Positions 45,379 through 53,817 of a stretch of 64,000 nt of DNA are shown here, in pieces (within the stretch, counting starts at the first letter, position 1; each line of letters starts with the position of its first letter). The stretch lies in assembly GCF_042139015.1 (NCBI RefSeq), contig NZ_JBHIKY010000020.1, forward strand, positions 1 to 64,000, read 5' to 3'. Made by a program: the position numbers and the translations under genes. The DNA comes from JBHIKY01 sp042139015. Lineage in GTDB: Bacteria; Bacillota; Bacilli; Bacillales; Marinococcaceae. The notes beneath the pieces are model-generated. The model was not told the DNA's origin, made no database searches, and saw only the letters and a list, made by a program, of their open reading frames with translations.

Positions 45379-46881
45379 TCAAAACGAATGATTTTCATTA
45401 ATTTTAAGTACAACAACAGCCATAGGAGGAAGCTGCAGCTTTACGATAGTTCCATGTGTAGAAAAGCTGGTAAACTCCTGTGGTTTTACATTTTCCGGGT
45501 CTTCAAACGTGTTCCGTTCGTTACGAGTGGAAGCCGTTAGTATTTTTCCGGTAACGTTTAAATTTTCAGTAATCCCCCGCAAATCCACCTCAATATCAGC
45601 TCCGTTTCCGGCATCCATATTACAGAGACTGATATGAACAGTTCCATTATTATTTTTAGAGGCGGAAGCATTAATCTGCGGATACTCATCTCCATTTGCA
45701 TTAAGCATGTTCAGCTTCTGTATATCCAGCGGAAGTTTTTGGGCCTCCTGATGGACCTGATACATATCAAACACATGGTAAGTCGGGGTCAGAATCATTC
45801 TTTCCTTATCTGTTAATATCATCGATTGCAAAACGTTAATAGTTTGGGCTATGTTAGCCATATGCACTCGTTTAGCATGATTATTAAAAATATTCAGCGT
45901 CACTCCTGCGACCAGCGCGTCCCTGATCGTATTCTGCTGGTATAGAAACCCTGGATTCGTACCCGGCTCCACGTCGAACCACGTACCCCATTCGTCTACA
46001 ATTAAGCCGACCCTCTCCTCAGGATCGTACTTATCCATGATGGAGCGATGTTTTGTAATGAGTGTATCCATGTAAAGTGCTTTTTTCATAGTGACTGCCC
46101 ATTCATCCTCTGTGAAATCGGTGGCGGATCCTTTTTCTTCCCAGATATCTCCTGGGATCGTGTAATGATGCAGACTCAATCCATCCATCAGTGGTGCAGC
46201 TTCCCTCATTAATACTTCGGTCCATTTGTAATCATCTACGCTGGCACCTCCGGCAATCTTGTACAAATTATTATCCCCGTATTTTTTAACGTATGTCTGG
46301 TAGCGCCGGTAAAGATCTGCATAAAATTCCGGCCTCATATTTCCTCCGCAGCCCCAGTTTTCATTACCTACACCAAAATACGTTAATTTCCAGGCTTCGT
46401 CTCTCCCATTTCTCCTCCGCCATTCAGCCATGGGAGATTCCCCATTGAATGTCAAATACTCCACCCATTCCGCCATTTCCTGGACAGCACCGCTGCCGAC
46501 ATTACCGCAAATGTACGGCTCCGTTTCAAGCATCTCGCACAGCATCATAAATTCATGGGTTCCAAAATGGTTATTCTCTACAACTCCTCCCCAATGCGTA
46601 TTCACCATCCGCTTACGCTCTTCCTTAGGCCCAACGCCATCCTTCCAATGATACTCGTCCGCAAAACAGCCTCCCGGCCAGCGGAGAACAGGAATGTTCA
46701 GTTTTTTCAGCGCATGGACCACATCATTTCGAATCCCGTTTGTGTTCGGTATGGACGAATCTTCTCCTACCCAGAACCCTTCATATATACAGCGGCCAAG
46801 ATGTTCAGCAAAGTGTCCGTAAATATGCCTGCTGATCAATGCTTGTTCAACGTCCGTGTTGATTATCACTTTTTGTGCCAT
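45379..46881 (-). CDS. abfA: Alpha-L-arabinofuranosidase, glycoside hydrolase family 51
   Basis: A 500-residue cytosolic GH51 enzyme. The acid/base Glu174 is in YFGVGNENWGCGG and the nucleophile Glu297 in GLIVDEWGTWFD; RWPGGCFADEYHW and SLHHYTIPG complete the barrel signature. The ATG at 46881 has GGGAGGG six bases upstream; earlier in-frame starts (46887, 46932) lack spacing. It removes terminal arabinose from imported arabino-oligosaccharides or pectin side chains. First gene on the left-reading polysaccharide cluster, with its own terminator-like palindrome and candidate AraR and cre sites upstream. Confidence 0.95.
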   Translation of the reverse strand: MAQKVIINTDVEQALISRHIYGHFAEHLGRCIYEGFWVGEDSSIPNTNGIRNDVVHALKKLNIPVLRWPGGCFADEYHWKDGVGPKEERKRMVNTHWGGVVENNHFGTHEFMMLCEMLETEPYICGNVGSGAVQEMAEWVEYLTFNGESPMAEWRRRNGRDEAWKLTYFGVGNENWGCGGNMRPEFYADLYRRYQTYVKKYGDNNLYKIAGGASVDDYKWTEVLMREAAPLMDGLSLHHYTIPGDIWEEKGSATDFTEDEWAVTMKKALYMDTLITKHRSIMDKYDPEERVGLIVDEWGTWFDVEPGTNPGFLYQQNTIRDALVAGVTLNIFNNHAKRVHMANIAQTINVLQSMILTDKERMILTPTYHVFDMYQVHQEAQKLPLDIQKLNMLNANGDEYPQINASASKNNNGTVHISLCNMDAGNGADIEVDLRGITENLNVTGKILTASTRNERNTFEDPENVKPQEFTSFSTHGTIVKLQLPPMAVVVLKINENHSF

Positions 46882-46972
46882 TCTCATCCCTCCCGTTTTT
46901 TTGTGTGAAAATTTAGACTTTTTACTATGCAAAAGTGCGTACTACTTACTCATAAAATAATTATTAATCAAT

Positions 46973-47014
46973 ACTTATACGTACATGTACGCGAGTCAAT
47001 TGTAAACACTTTCA
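46973..47014. promoter_or_regulatory. Candidate AraR-like operator and cre-like site upstream of abfA
   Basis: ACTTATACGTACATGT at 46973-46988 resembles the AraR operator core (TTGTACGTACAA) with two or more differences. TGTAAACACTTTCA at 47001-47014 matches the cre consensus except for the central G. Both lie about 90 to 135 bases upstream of the arabinofuranosidase start. No araR gene is in the window. Confidence 0.4.
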
Positions 47015-47039
47015 TAATTAGTGTCAAGGTGAAATGAAA

Positions 47040-47064
47040 AGACCGGCCAAAGTTTTGCCGGCCT
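47040..47064 (-). terminator. Terminator of the nitrilase-family gene
   Basis: On the minus strand AGGCCGGC and GCCGGTCT pair (one G-U) around a nine-base loop and are followed by TTTTC, ten bases after the stop of the gene at 47074. Confidence 0.75.
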
Positions 47065-47073
47065 CCATTATGT

Positions 47074-47856
47074 TTAGTTATCCATACCAATCACGCGATG
47101 CTTCAACTGTGGAAACGTTTCTCTCACTCTTCCAATTTCTGAGGTATCAATGGCTGTGGTCAAAATAGTTTCTTCCTCTTCGACGGCTTCAAGAATTCTC
47201 CCCCACGGGTCAACTACCTGGCTGTGACCGCCCAGCTTAACCCGGTTCGTCGTTCCGGTGCAGTTGCAGGAAATCAGGTAACCCTGATTCTCCAGCGCCC
47301 GCGCCACGTTGAATGTATTCCAATGGTCAAGTCTCTGATGGGGCCAGGCCGAGGTCACTAAGAACAGTTCCGCTCCGGCATCTACCTGCGCTCTGTACAG
47401 CTCCGGAAAACGGAGGTCGTAGCAGGTTGACATTCCAATCCTTCCAAATGGAGTAGTAACGACAGTTGGTTCATATCCTCTTGTTAAAATTTCTCCTTCT
47501 CTTGACCCGTATCGAAACAAATGGATTTTACGATACGTACCAATCAATTCACCGTTCGGGCTGAACATAATGCTGGTATTATAGTAATTACCACCATCCT
47601 GTTCGATAAAGCTTCCGGCGAATAAATAGCAGGAAAGCTCTCTTGCCTTACCCGAATAATGGTTTACAAATTCTCCATCTATTGCTTCGGCCTCTTCGAT
47701 ATACCGGTCAAAGGAAAAATATCCGGTCGCCCATACCTCTGGAAGAATGATCATATCCCTATCTTTTAAGCCGCTTAATAAGTTATCGACTCTGCTTATT
47801 CTTTCAGCCCTTGACTCTTCATTTTTAATTTCCAGCTGAATGACGGAAAGCTTCAT
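47074..47856 (-). CDS. Carbon-nitrogen hydrolase (nitrilase superfamily amidase)
   Basis: A 260-residue cytosolic amidase of the nitrilase superfamily with the Glu-Lys-Cys triad: Glu40 (ILPEVWATGYF), Lys110 (TYRKIHLF) and Cys145 (MSTCYDLRFPELYR). Size and motifs fit the omega-amidase/Nit2-like branch, such as B. subtilis MtnU. No methionine-salvage genes are next to it, so the substrate is open. Monocistronic, with its own terminator. Confidence 0.87.
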   Translation of the reverse strand: MKLSVIQLEIKNEESRAERISRVDNLLSGLKDRDMIILPEVWATGYFSFDRYIEEAEAIDGEFVNHYSGKARELSCYLFAGSFIEQDGGNYYNTSIMFSPNGELIGTYRKIHLFRYGSREGEILTRGYEPTVVTTPFGRIGMSTCYDLRFPELYRAQVDAGAELFLVTSAWPHQRLDHWNTFNVARALENQGYLISCNCTGTTNRVKLGGHSQVVDPWGRILEAVEEEETILTTAIDTSEIGRVRETFPQLKHRVIGMDN

Positions 47857-47952
47857 TTTACCCTCTCCTCTAAAAATTCATCTTTTATTATTTACCACCG
47901 CAAATATCATTTCAATCTGTACATGACCAGGGGGAGGGTGAACCACTGAAAA

Positions 47953-47982
47953 AACCTTGAAAAGTGGATACTTTTCAAGGTT
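47953..47982 (-). terminator. Terminator overlapping the CysQ-like gene stop codon
   Basis: AACCTTGAAAAGT and its complement form a perfect 13-base-pair stem with a four-base loop; on the minus strand a TTTTTT run follows. The TGA stop at 47977-47975 lies inside the stem. Confidence 0.88.
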
Positions 47983-48769
47983 CGCGAACAGCAAGAAACC
48001 ATGGATTTTTTAAATTTTCTTTGTTATAAATGAGGGTTTTTTCTTCCCCTGCCACAGTAACTTTACCTCCTGCAGCTTCCACAATCGCCTGACCAGCCCC
48101 GGTGTCCCATTCCATTGTTGGAGCAAAACGCGGGTAGTAGTCGGCAGAACCTTCAGCTACTAAACATAATTTTAAGGAAGAACCCGCTGAGACAGTTTCT
48201 ACTTCAGCAGAATTTTCAAGTTCTTTAATAAAATGGCTCGTCTCTTCTGACATATGAGAGCGGCTTGCGACGACCCGTACTTTATTTATGAGCGCTCCAG
48301 CTTCAGGAAGCTTTACCCCAGTGTTAAAAATCTCCGCAAGAGAAGTGAAATATTTTCCATCCGCCTCCTCAATCTTAATGGCTCCTCTGCTTTCGTCCCC
48401 AACATACAACATATCAAGAGCAGGAGCATAAATTACTCCGAATACCGGCTTGCCATCCCGGATAAGCGCGATATTTACAGTAAACTCATCGTTCTTTTTT
48501 ATAAATTCTTTCGTTCCATCCAATGGATCGACCAGCCAGAATTCCTTCCAGGAGGCTCTTTCAGAATATGGCAGATGTTCGCCTTCTTCACTTAATATCG
48601 GAATCTCTGAATATTCTGCTTCCAACACTTCTTTAATTACGAGATGAGCTCGTTTATCAGCTATAGTAAGCGGTGATTCATCTTCCTTATACTCTACTTG
48701 GAAATCTGTTTCGTATACATCCATAATCATTTTTCCCGCATCAATAGCGGCTTGAATTACTGATAGCAT
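47975..48769 (-). CDS. cysQ: 3'(2'),5'-bisphosphate nucleotidase / inositol monophosphatase family (CysQ-like)
   Basis: A 264-residue Mg-dependent phosphatase. The metal-binding motifs are ILSEEGEHL and WLVDPLDGTKEF, and the C-terminal MEWDTGAGQAIVEAAGGKV. The pattern fits CysQ-type pAp phosphatases, which recycle the by-product of sulfate assimilation and acyl-carrier transfer; inositol monophosphatase activity cannot be excluded. The ATG at 48769 follows GAGGAG; the frame is open 57 codons further upstream but that part is not family-like. Confidence 0.85.
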   Translation of the reverse strand: MLSVIQAAIDAGKMIMDVYETDFQVEYKEDESPLTIADKRAHLVIKEVLEAEYSEIPILSEEGEHLPYSERASWKEFWLVDPLDGTKEFIKKNDEFTVNIALIRDGKPVFGVIYAPALDMLYVGDESRGAIKIEEADGKYFTSLAEIFNTGVKLPEAGALINKVRVVASRSHMSEETSHFIKELENSAEVETVSAGSSLKLCLVAEGSADYYPRFAPTMEWDTGAGQAIVEAAGGKVTVAGEEKTLIYNKENLKNPWFLAVREP

Positions 48770-48926
48770 GCACTTCGTCTCCTCTATATATAAATACTTC
48801 CTTAACGATTGTACCTGACATAGGACGGGGAAGTAAAATAGTCTGTCAACTAACCTGACAAACATGTAGATAAAATGCATATTTACTGAGAAAATAAAAT
48901 CAATCAAAGAAACGGGAGGGAACAAC

Positions 48927-48995
48927 GTGGGCAAATTCAAAAATCCAGGTGTACTGTCAATGATGAAGCTGACATATGTTGTACTCTTTCAATAA
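48927..48995 (+). pseudogene. Orphan 5' end of a membrane protein gene (22 codons)
   Basis: GGGAGGG is followed after six bases by GTG and a frame reading MGKFKNPGVLSMMKLTYVVLFQ, then TAA. The strong ribosome site and the transporter-like N-terminus (basic start leading into a helix) suggest the leftover start of a deleted gene. It lies 38 bases before the MITE-like repeat at 49033. It could also be a real leader peptide. Confidence 0.35.
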
Positions 48996-49032
48996 TCCCC
49001 GGACAAACTAATAAGCATATGTACTGAATTGT

Positions 49033-49378
49033 GGCTGGGACAAAAGTAAATTATTTATTGCTAGATCCAGACGATTCTACTGAATCTGTCTGGATTGTTT
49101 GTTATCTATGAGTTGCCATAATATACTCCGTCAAAACGCTTCGCTTTCCCAGGGCACGGCTCAAGCCTCCCCGGCAGAAAGAACACTGCCTGAAGAGTCT
49201 TGAGACTCGTGCTGTTCCTCGACGCACAGGACGTGCTAGTGTCGATATTGGCCACAGGACGTGGCCGTATTTAATCGACCAGGAGTCTACGCATTTTGAC
49301 TACGCAAATGACCTGATTTCTCATCAAAAGAAATTAATATTCGTCTTTCATGAGGCTATTTTTTCATTTGTTCCAGCC
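49033..49378 (+). repeat. Dispersed ~346-bp MITE-like element, copy 2 (intact ends)
   Basis: The ends are near-perfect inverted repeats: GGCTGGGACAAA at 49033 and TTTGTTCCAGCC at 49367-49378 (one mismatch). The body matches 17259-17598 closely. Two hairpins with identical AGGAC loops are at 49224-49236 (GCAC/GTGC) and 49250-49266 (GGCCAC/GTGGCC). No transposase gene is present and no clear target duplication is seen. It fills most of the gap 48996-49509; the rest has no gene. Confidence 0.88.
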
Positions 49379-49509
49379 TCATTTTATCGTATTGCCCTTT
49401 TATTCTGCGTGGAAAGTCTTTTTTCCTATATTTATCATGGGTCCTGACAAACGCAAAAATTACCCGTAAAGTGGGGAGAAAAGACTTTTTTATAAAGGAT
49501 GTGACTACC

Positions 49510-50928
49510 ATGAACCGTCATCGAATCGGTTTGATATTAGGGCCTGTTTTATTTTGTCTGCTCTATTTCTTCCCTTCTATTACAGACTTGGGAGATGCTC
49601 CAAGAGCAGTTCTTGCTGTAACAGCCTGGGTAGCAGTCTGGTGGATTACAGAACCTATTCCGATTGCTGCAACCTCTCTTCTTCCATTATTCCTGCTGCC
49701 ATTAAGTGGAGGCACAGAAGAAAGCACAGCCACTATGGCTTACGCTGACCCGATAGTCTTTATGTACATGGGCGGATTCACGATTGCGCTTGCGATTGAA
49801 AAATGGAATTTACATAAACGAATTGCCATGCATATTATCTCTATCATCGGCACAAGCAGCAACCGGATTATTTTAGGTGTCGGCATAGCAACTGCCGGCC
49901 TGTCCATGTGGATTTCCAACGCCGCCACAGCTTTAATGATGCTTCCAATTGCGCTTGCATTGATCAAGGAAGTGAAAGAGAAGAACTTTTTTGATGATAA
50001 ATCATTTCATTCTTTTTCGAAAGGCCTTCTATTAACCGTTGCCTATTCAGCGTCTATCGGCGGCCTGGCAACGCTGATAGGATCGGTTCCTAATGCTGCA
50101 CTGGCCGGGGTAGCTAATCGTATGCTTGATGTAAATATTACGTTCGCCAATTGGTTTATGTTTGGATTTCCAGTGTCCATTGTAATGTTGATTGCTCTCT
50201 ACTTTTATATTACAAAAATTCAGTTTCCTGTTGCGGATACTAAGAATATATCCTCTGATTTTGCTCACTCCCAGCTGCGGGGACTTGGAAAAATGAGCAA
50301 AGAAGAGAAATTAATTTTAGCAGTGTTCAGCTGTACGGCTGGACTTTGGATTTTCGGCGGTTTTCTCCCATTCGAATTAACCGATACTACAATTTCTATG
50401 ATAGGTGCTACCTCCTTATTTTTAATTCCAAGCTTCTCAGAAAAAGGAGGACTAATGCGATGGGAGGATATGAAAAATCTACCGTGGGGCCTCCTGCTTC
50501 TCTTTGGAGGAGGTTTATCGCTTGCTGCAGCTTTTGAGGATTCAGATCTTACAAGCTGGTTTGGTGAGATATTAACCAATTTACAAGCATTTCCTTACTT
50601 AATAATTATCATTCTACTTTCAGCCATGGTTTTATTTATGACGGAAATTATGTCTAACACGGCAGTTTCTAATATGCTTATGCCAATCAGCATCGGTCTT
50701 GCAAGCGGCATTGGTGTGGAGCCTTATGGAATAATGGCAGCGGTGGCCTTGACTTCCTCTCTGGCATTTATGCTTCCTATTTCCACGCCGCCGAATGCAG
50801 CGGTATTCAGTGCTGATTATCTGGAAATAGACGATATGATCAAAGCAGGATTTTGGCTTAATATATTAGGCATTATCGTTGTGGTATTAGCTGTATATTT
50901 CCTGCAGCCTTTAGTATTCAGTTTTTAA
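49510..50928 (+). CDS. DASS/SLC13 family sodium:dicarboxylate-type symporter
   Basis: A 472-residue membrane transporter with about 11 helices. Both Ser-Asn-Thr/Ala hairpin motifs of the SLC13 family are visible: WISNAATALMMLPIA and MSNTAVSNMLMPIS, each facing the Na+ and carboxylate sites; ISTPPNAAVFSADY lies in the last third. It should import di- or tricarboxylates with Na+. The ATG at 49510 follows AAAGGATG; a GTG at 49471 without a good ribosome site is less likely. Monocistronic, with a strong terminator. Confidence 0.88.
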   Translation: MNRHRIGLILGPVLFCLLYFFPSITDLGDAPRAVLAVTAWVAVWWITEPIPIAATSLLPLFLLPLSGGTEESTATMAYADPIVFMYMGGFTIALAIEKWNLHKRIAMHIISIIGTSSNRIILGVGIATAGLSMWISNAATALMMLPIALALIKEVKEKNFFDDKSFHSFSKGLLLTVAYSASIGGLATLIGSVPNAALAGVANRMLDVNITFANWFMFGFPVSIVMLIALYFYITKIQFPVADTKNISSDFAHSQLRGLGKMSKEEKLILAVFSCTAGLWIFGGFLPFELTDTTISMIGATSLFLIPSFSEKGGLMRWEDMKNLPWGLLLLFGGGLSLAAAFEDSDLTSWFGEILTNLQAFPYLIIIILLSAMVLFMTEIMSNTAVSNMLMPISIGLASGIGVEPYGIMAAVALTSSLAFMLPISTPPNAAVFSADYLEIDDMIKAGFWLNILGIIVVVLAVYFLQPLVFSF

Positions 50929-50958
50929 TACGAACTGTGTTACCAGCATTTTAGATAT

Positions 50959-50999
50959 CAAAAAAGAGTCAAGTTTACATACAACCTGACTCTTTTTTT
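50959..50999 (+). terminator. Terminator after the DASS symporter gene
   Basis: AAAAAAGAGTCA pairs with TGACTCTTTTTTT around a loop of about 16 bases, with a seven-T tail. The following stretch to 51246 has no gene and contains an isolated TATAAT at 51174-51179 that may be the -10 element of the HD-GYP gene. Confidence 0.8.
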
Positions 51000-51246
51000 G
51001 TACAACTTGAAGAGAACTCTTTCGTCTATCACAAATCGCGATGATGAATCTATTTGATATAAAAAATTATGGTCATAAACAAAAAGTGGACTTTTGAAAT
51101 AGGCTCTTAATTGTTAAAAAATTCCTTTGTTAATAATTTACTTTAATTAATAGTACAAATTATGAAATGTGTGTATAATCAAAAACAAATATAATAGATA
51201 AAGTATTTTGCTAAGCGGTGTGACTATAGATGGAAGGGGTAAGCTT

Positions 51247-52689
51247 ATGTCCGCAGCTCCTGTCAGAAAATTTGTGCTAGAAGAATTAGAGAATATTGGA
51301 TCTCCTTTACGATACGAAGAAATGTTTCATAATCCGGAAGATATTGATGATGCAAAAGAAATAATGATTCATCTGATAGCTGAACACGATTTAATCCCTC
51401 TGCTTAAGACGATGAAAAAACGAGATCATTATACTTTTTATCATTCCCTTGATGTTTTAATTATCGGTTGTCTACTGATGAATAATTTGTACAACGAACC
51501 AGAGAAACTAGAAGATGCTGCACTCGGCTTTCTTCTTCATGACATCGGCAAGATGAATCTGCCTCAGGAATTTGCTCATTTAAAAAGAAAATTAACTGTT
51601 GAAGAATTTGAGATGGTAAAGACTCATACCACAGAAGGCTATCAATGGCTGTTAGAAAACGGCTTTAGTGAAACCATCGCCAGGTATGCCTTAAACCACC
51701 ATGAGAGATTAGACGGCTCGGGTTATCCCTATGGAAAAACCGAGGATGATTTCACAATATCTGAAAAATGTTTAATGGTGGTAGATGTGTTCTCAGCCCT
51801 TACATTCGACCGGCCGCACCGTAATAAATTTTCAGTAACAGAAGCGATTCAAATCTTATTGCAGGAAGACAATACATTTGAAATGAATATGATTTTTTCC
51901 TTAATGAGTACGCTCAGATTAAATCCTCAGGAAAAAACCGGCTCAGCTGAACCAGCCGAGAAATTCGAAACGGTTGTTAAGCTTCATCCTCCTAAGAAAT
52001 ACACAGCTTCTGTAGATGCTATCATCAATTGGAAAAGAAATACATTGGCCGAATCCATTACCACCTTAACGAATGCCCTGGTAGAGGATGACCGCCGCGC
52101 AGCTTTTGAACTATTCTTTGAAATGTGCGATGGAATGTCTATTGAAAACATTTTTACAAATGTAATCACACGCACGCTCAAGGAAATAGATCATCAATAC
52201 AAAAATAATTATATTACAAAAAAGAGCTCGATTGATGCAGCTGCCGTCATTCAGCTCGTGGTTGACTACATGACCCGCGACCGCACGAGGAAACTGCCTA
52301 TGAATGAGGGGAATGTTCTTTTAACTACCGGGCATTCCGATGACTGTATTTACAAAGAACCGGTTCTGACATGGTATATTACGGAAAATTTATTAAAGAT
52401 TCACAATTGGTCCGTCGATACCCAGAGCTCCCGCCTGCATAAGTCAACGCTGATGGAATGCATAGAGAAAAATAAAGTCAACATTGTCGGCTTTTCCATT
52501 ACGACGGAAGAAAGTTTTGCCGACTTTTCGGATAAGGCTGAGGCAATAAGGAAAAATTTCCCGGAAGTTAAAATCACAGCCGCTCACAGCAGCCTGACAG
52601 CTATAAACAGAAACGTGATTGACTTTTATAATGTCCACCCGAAAAACTTTCTAAAGTATGCTAAAAAATGCCAGGAGAGCTGGAAGTAA
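51247..52689 (+). CDS. HD-GYP domain protein with degenerate B12-sensor-like C-terminus
   Basis: A 480-residue soluble protein. Residues about 60-200 form a complete HD-GYP domain (His66-Ser67, His98-Asp99 in FLLHDIGKMNLP, HHERLDGSGYPYG at 151-163), the cyclic-di-GMP phosphodiesterase signature. Residues about 265-345 look like the four-helix cap of cobalamin sensors (LVEDDRRAAFELFFEMCDGMSIE, TRTLKEIDHQYKNNYITKK), and 355-460 look like the following Rossmann-type B12 domain (GNVLLTTGHSDD..., VNIVGFSITTEES). The cobalamin ligand motif DxHxxG is not present (HSDDCIYKE instead). ATG 51247 has AAGGGG seven bases upstream. The layout implies a sensor-controlled phosphodiesterase whose ligand is probably not B12; the sensor assignment is by pattern only. 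Confidence 0.8.
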   Translation: MSAAPVRKFVLEELENIGSPLRYEEMFHNPEDIDDAKEIMIHLIAEHDLIPLLKTMKKRDHYTFYHSLDVLIIGCLLMNNLYNEPEKLEDAALGFLLHDIGKMNLPQEFAHLKRKLTVEEFEMVKTHTTEGYQWLLENGFSETIARYALNHHERLDGSGYPYGKTEDDFTISEKCLMVVDVFSALTFDRPHRNKFSVTEAIQILLQEDNTFEMNMIFSLMSTLRLNPQEKTGSAEPAEKFETVVKLHPPKKYTASVDAIINWKRNTLAESITTLTNALVEDDRRAAFELFFEMCDGMSIENIFTNVITRTLKEIDHQYKNNYITKKSSIDAAAVIQLVVDYMTRDRTRKLPMNEGNVLLTTGHSDDCIYKEPVLTWYITENLLKIHNWSVDTQSSRLHKSTLMECIEKNKVNIVGFSITTEESFADFSDKAEAIRKNFPEVKITAAHSSLTAINRNVIDFYNVHPKNFLKYAKKCQESWK

Positions 52690-52692
52690 GAT

Positions 52693-52869
52693 TTGAATAC
52701 TTCGCTGAAAAGACCGAAAGCAGAGGGCGGGGATGATTATATAGAAATTTTTAAAACTGCTGCATCACACAATGGGAAAAACGGAGCTGTACAGTTGAAT
52801 TTTCATAATGGCCAGGCTTCTGCGGAAGGAACCATATTAACAGTTATTAATAACGAAACTACCACATGA
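52693..52869 (+). CDS. Possible small ORF downstream of the HD-GYP gene
   Basis: A TTG-started frame of 58 codons begins three bases after the HD-GYP stop; GGAAG at the end of that gene is about seven bases upstream. The product (MNTSLKRPKAEGGDDYIEIF and on) is polar with no recognised motif. It could be a coupled small gene or chance. The rest of the gap to 53144 holds the palindrome at 52961 and no gene. Confidence 0.25.
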   Translation: MNTSLKRPKAEGGDDYIEIFKTAASHNGKNGAVQLNFHNGQASAEGTILTVINNETTT

Positions 52870-52960
52870 AATTTACCCAGATCATTTAAGGATAAGGGCA
52901 GCATTACCTGAGTGATAAATTAATGGAGGCCAGATATAACATCCACTGAAAAGTAAAAAG

Positions 52961-52994
52961 CGCTTCCGATGATCAAAATTGATTGTCGGAAGCG
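52961..52994 (+). terminator. Palindromic GCTTCCGA repeat, likely terminator of the HD-GYP transcript
   Basis: CGCTTCCGATGATCA...TGATTGTCGGAAGCG followed by TTTCTTTG. Apart from two or three central bases it is the reverse complement of 45251-45284. Confidence 0.65.
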
Positions 52995-53144
52995 TTTCTT
53001 TGATACTATAATTTAAACCGTAGACTGGAGGAGGACATCAGGTTCGCTAATTTACTTAAAAACGGGCATATGCTCTTTTCGTCGAATAGCGGAACCAGTG
53101 TCCGCAGAACCGATTGCTGCTGCTCGGCAGACCTATTTTAATAG

Positions 53145-53645
53145 TCAGTCCGATTTACTCCATACAAGAAAACAAGAACGGCAGTTTTTTGTAATTTCTT
53201 CCAACCGTTCCGGTTTTATGATTCGACAGTCAATCGTATCTAAATCTATGCTTATTGTAACCTTATCCGGTCTGCGTGTAATAAAAAAGCACTCAAACTC
53301 CTTCGTGTTTCCACACTCACTAAAATAAACACTTTCTATATGCCCTTCTGAAATCATTGGATAAATCCGATCCCAGTGTACAAATCGACGGACCATATGC
53401 TGAAGGTCCTGAAATGAAGCATGAGAGGTATTCGCCTTATACACTTTTGTATTCCCAACTTCTTTCATTTGAAGCAGACCCGCCTCTGTTAAATTATTCA
53501 ATTCAACTCTAACTGCATTCGTGGAGTCGCCAAACTCCTTCGCAAGCTGACGCAGGTAGGCCTCTGAACGTGAATCAAGAAAAAATTTTAAAAGCAGGCG
53601 CAGCCTGGTTTTAGATGTAATTAGATGTTGGAGCAACAATTTCAC
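53145..53645 (-). CDS. Winged-helix transcriptional regulator
   Basis: A 166-residue protein. The N-terminal 75 residues are an ArsR/MarR-like winged helix (LRQLAKEFGDSTNAVRVELNNLTEAGLLQMKEVGNTKVYKANTSH shows recognition helix and wing). The C-terminal part (SVYFSECGNTKEFECFFITR) is not recognised. It lies next to a CpsB/YwqE phosphatase gene on the same strand, 172 bases downstream of it; similar small regulators occur beside polysaccharide genes. Start uncertain among GTG 53645 and nearby TTG codons. Confidence 0.65.
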   Translation of the reverse strand: MKLLLQHLITSKTRLRLLLKFFLDSRSEAYLRQLAKEFGDSTNAVRVELNNLTEAGLLQMKEVGNTKVYKANTSHASFQDLQHMVRRFVHWDRIYPMISEGHIESVYFSECGNTKEFECFFITRRPDKVTISIDLDTIDCRIIKPERLEEITKNCRSCFLVWSKSD

Positions 53646-53817
53646 CTTCTATGCGGAGGCTCTTACACTATCCGCAGTCATATTTTGTAGAATATATTTG
53701 CAGCGATTTATCAATAAACACTCTTATTTCATTATAAATATTAATAAAAAATAGGACTAAATTCGATATTATTTTGGGTAAAGTACCCAATTAATGGATT
53801 ATTTTTTCATTTTAACA

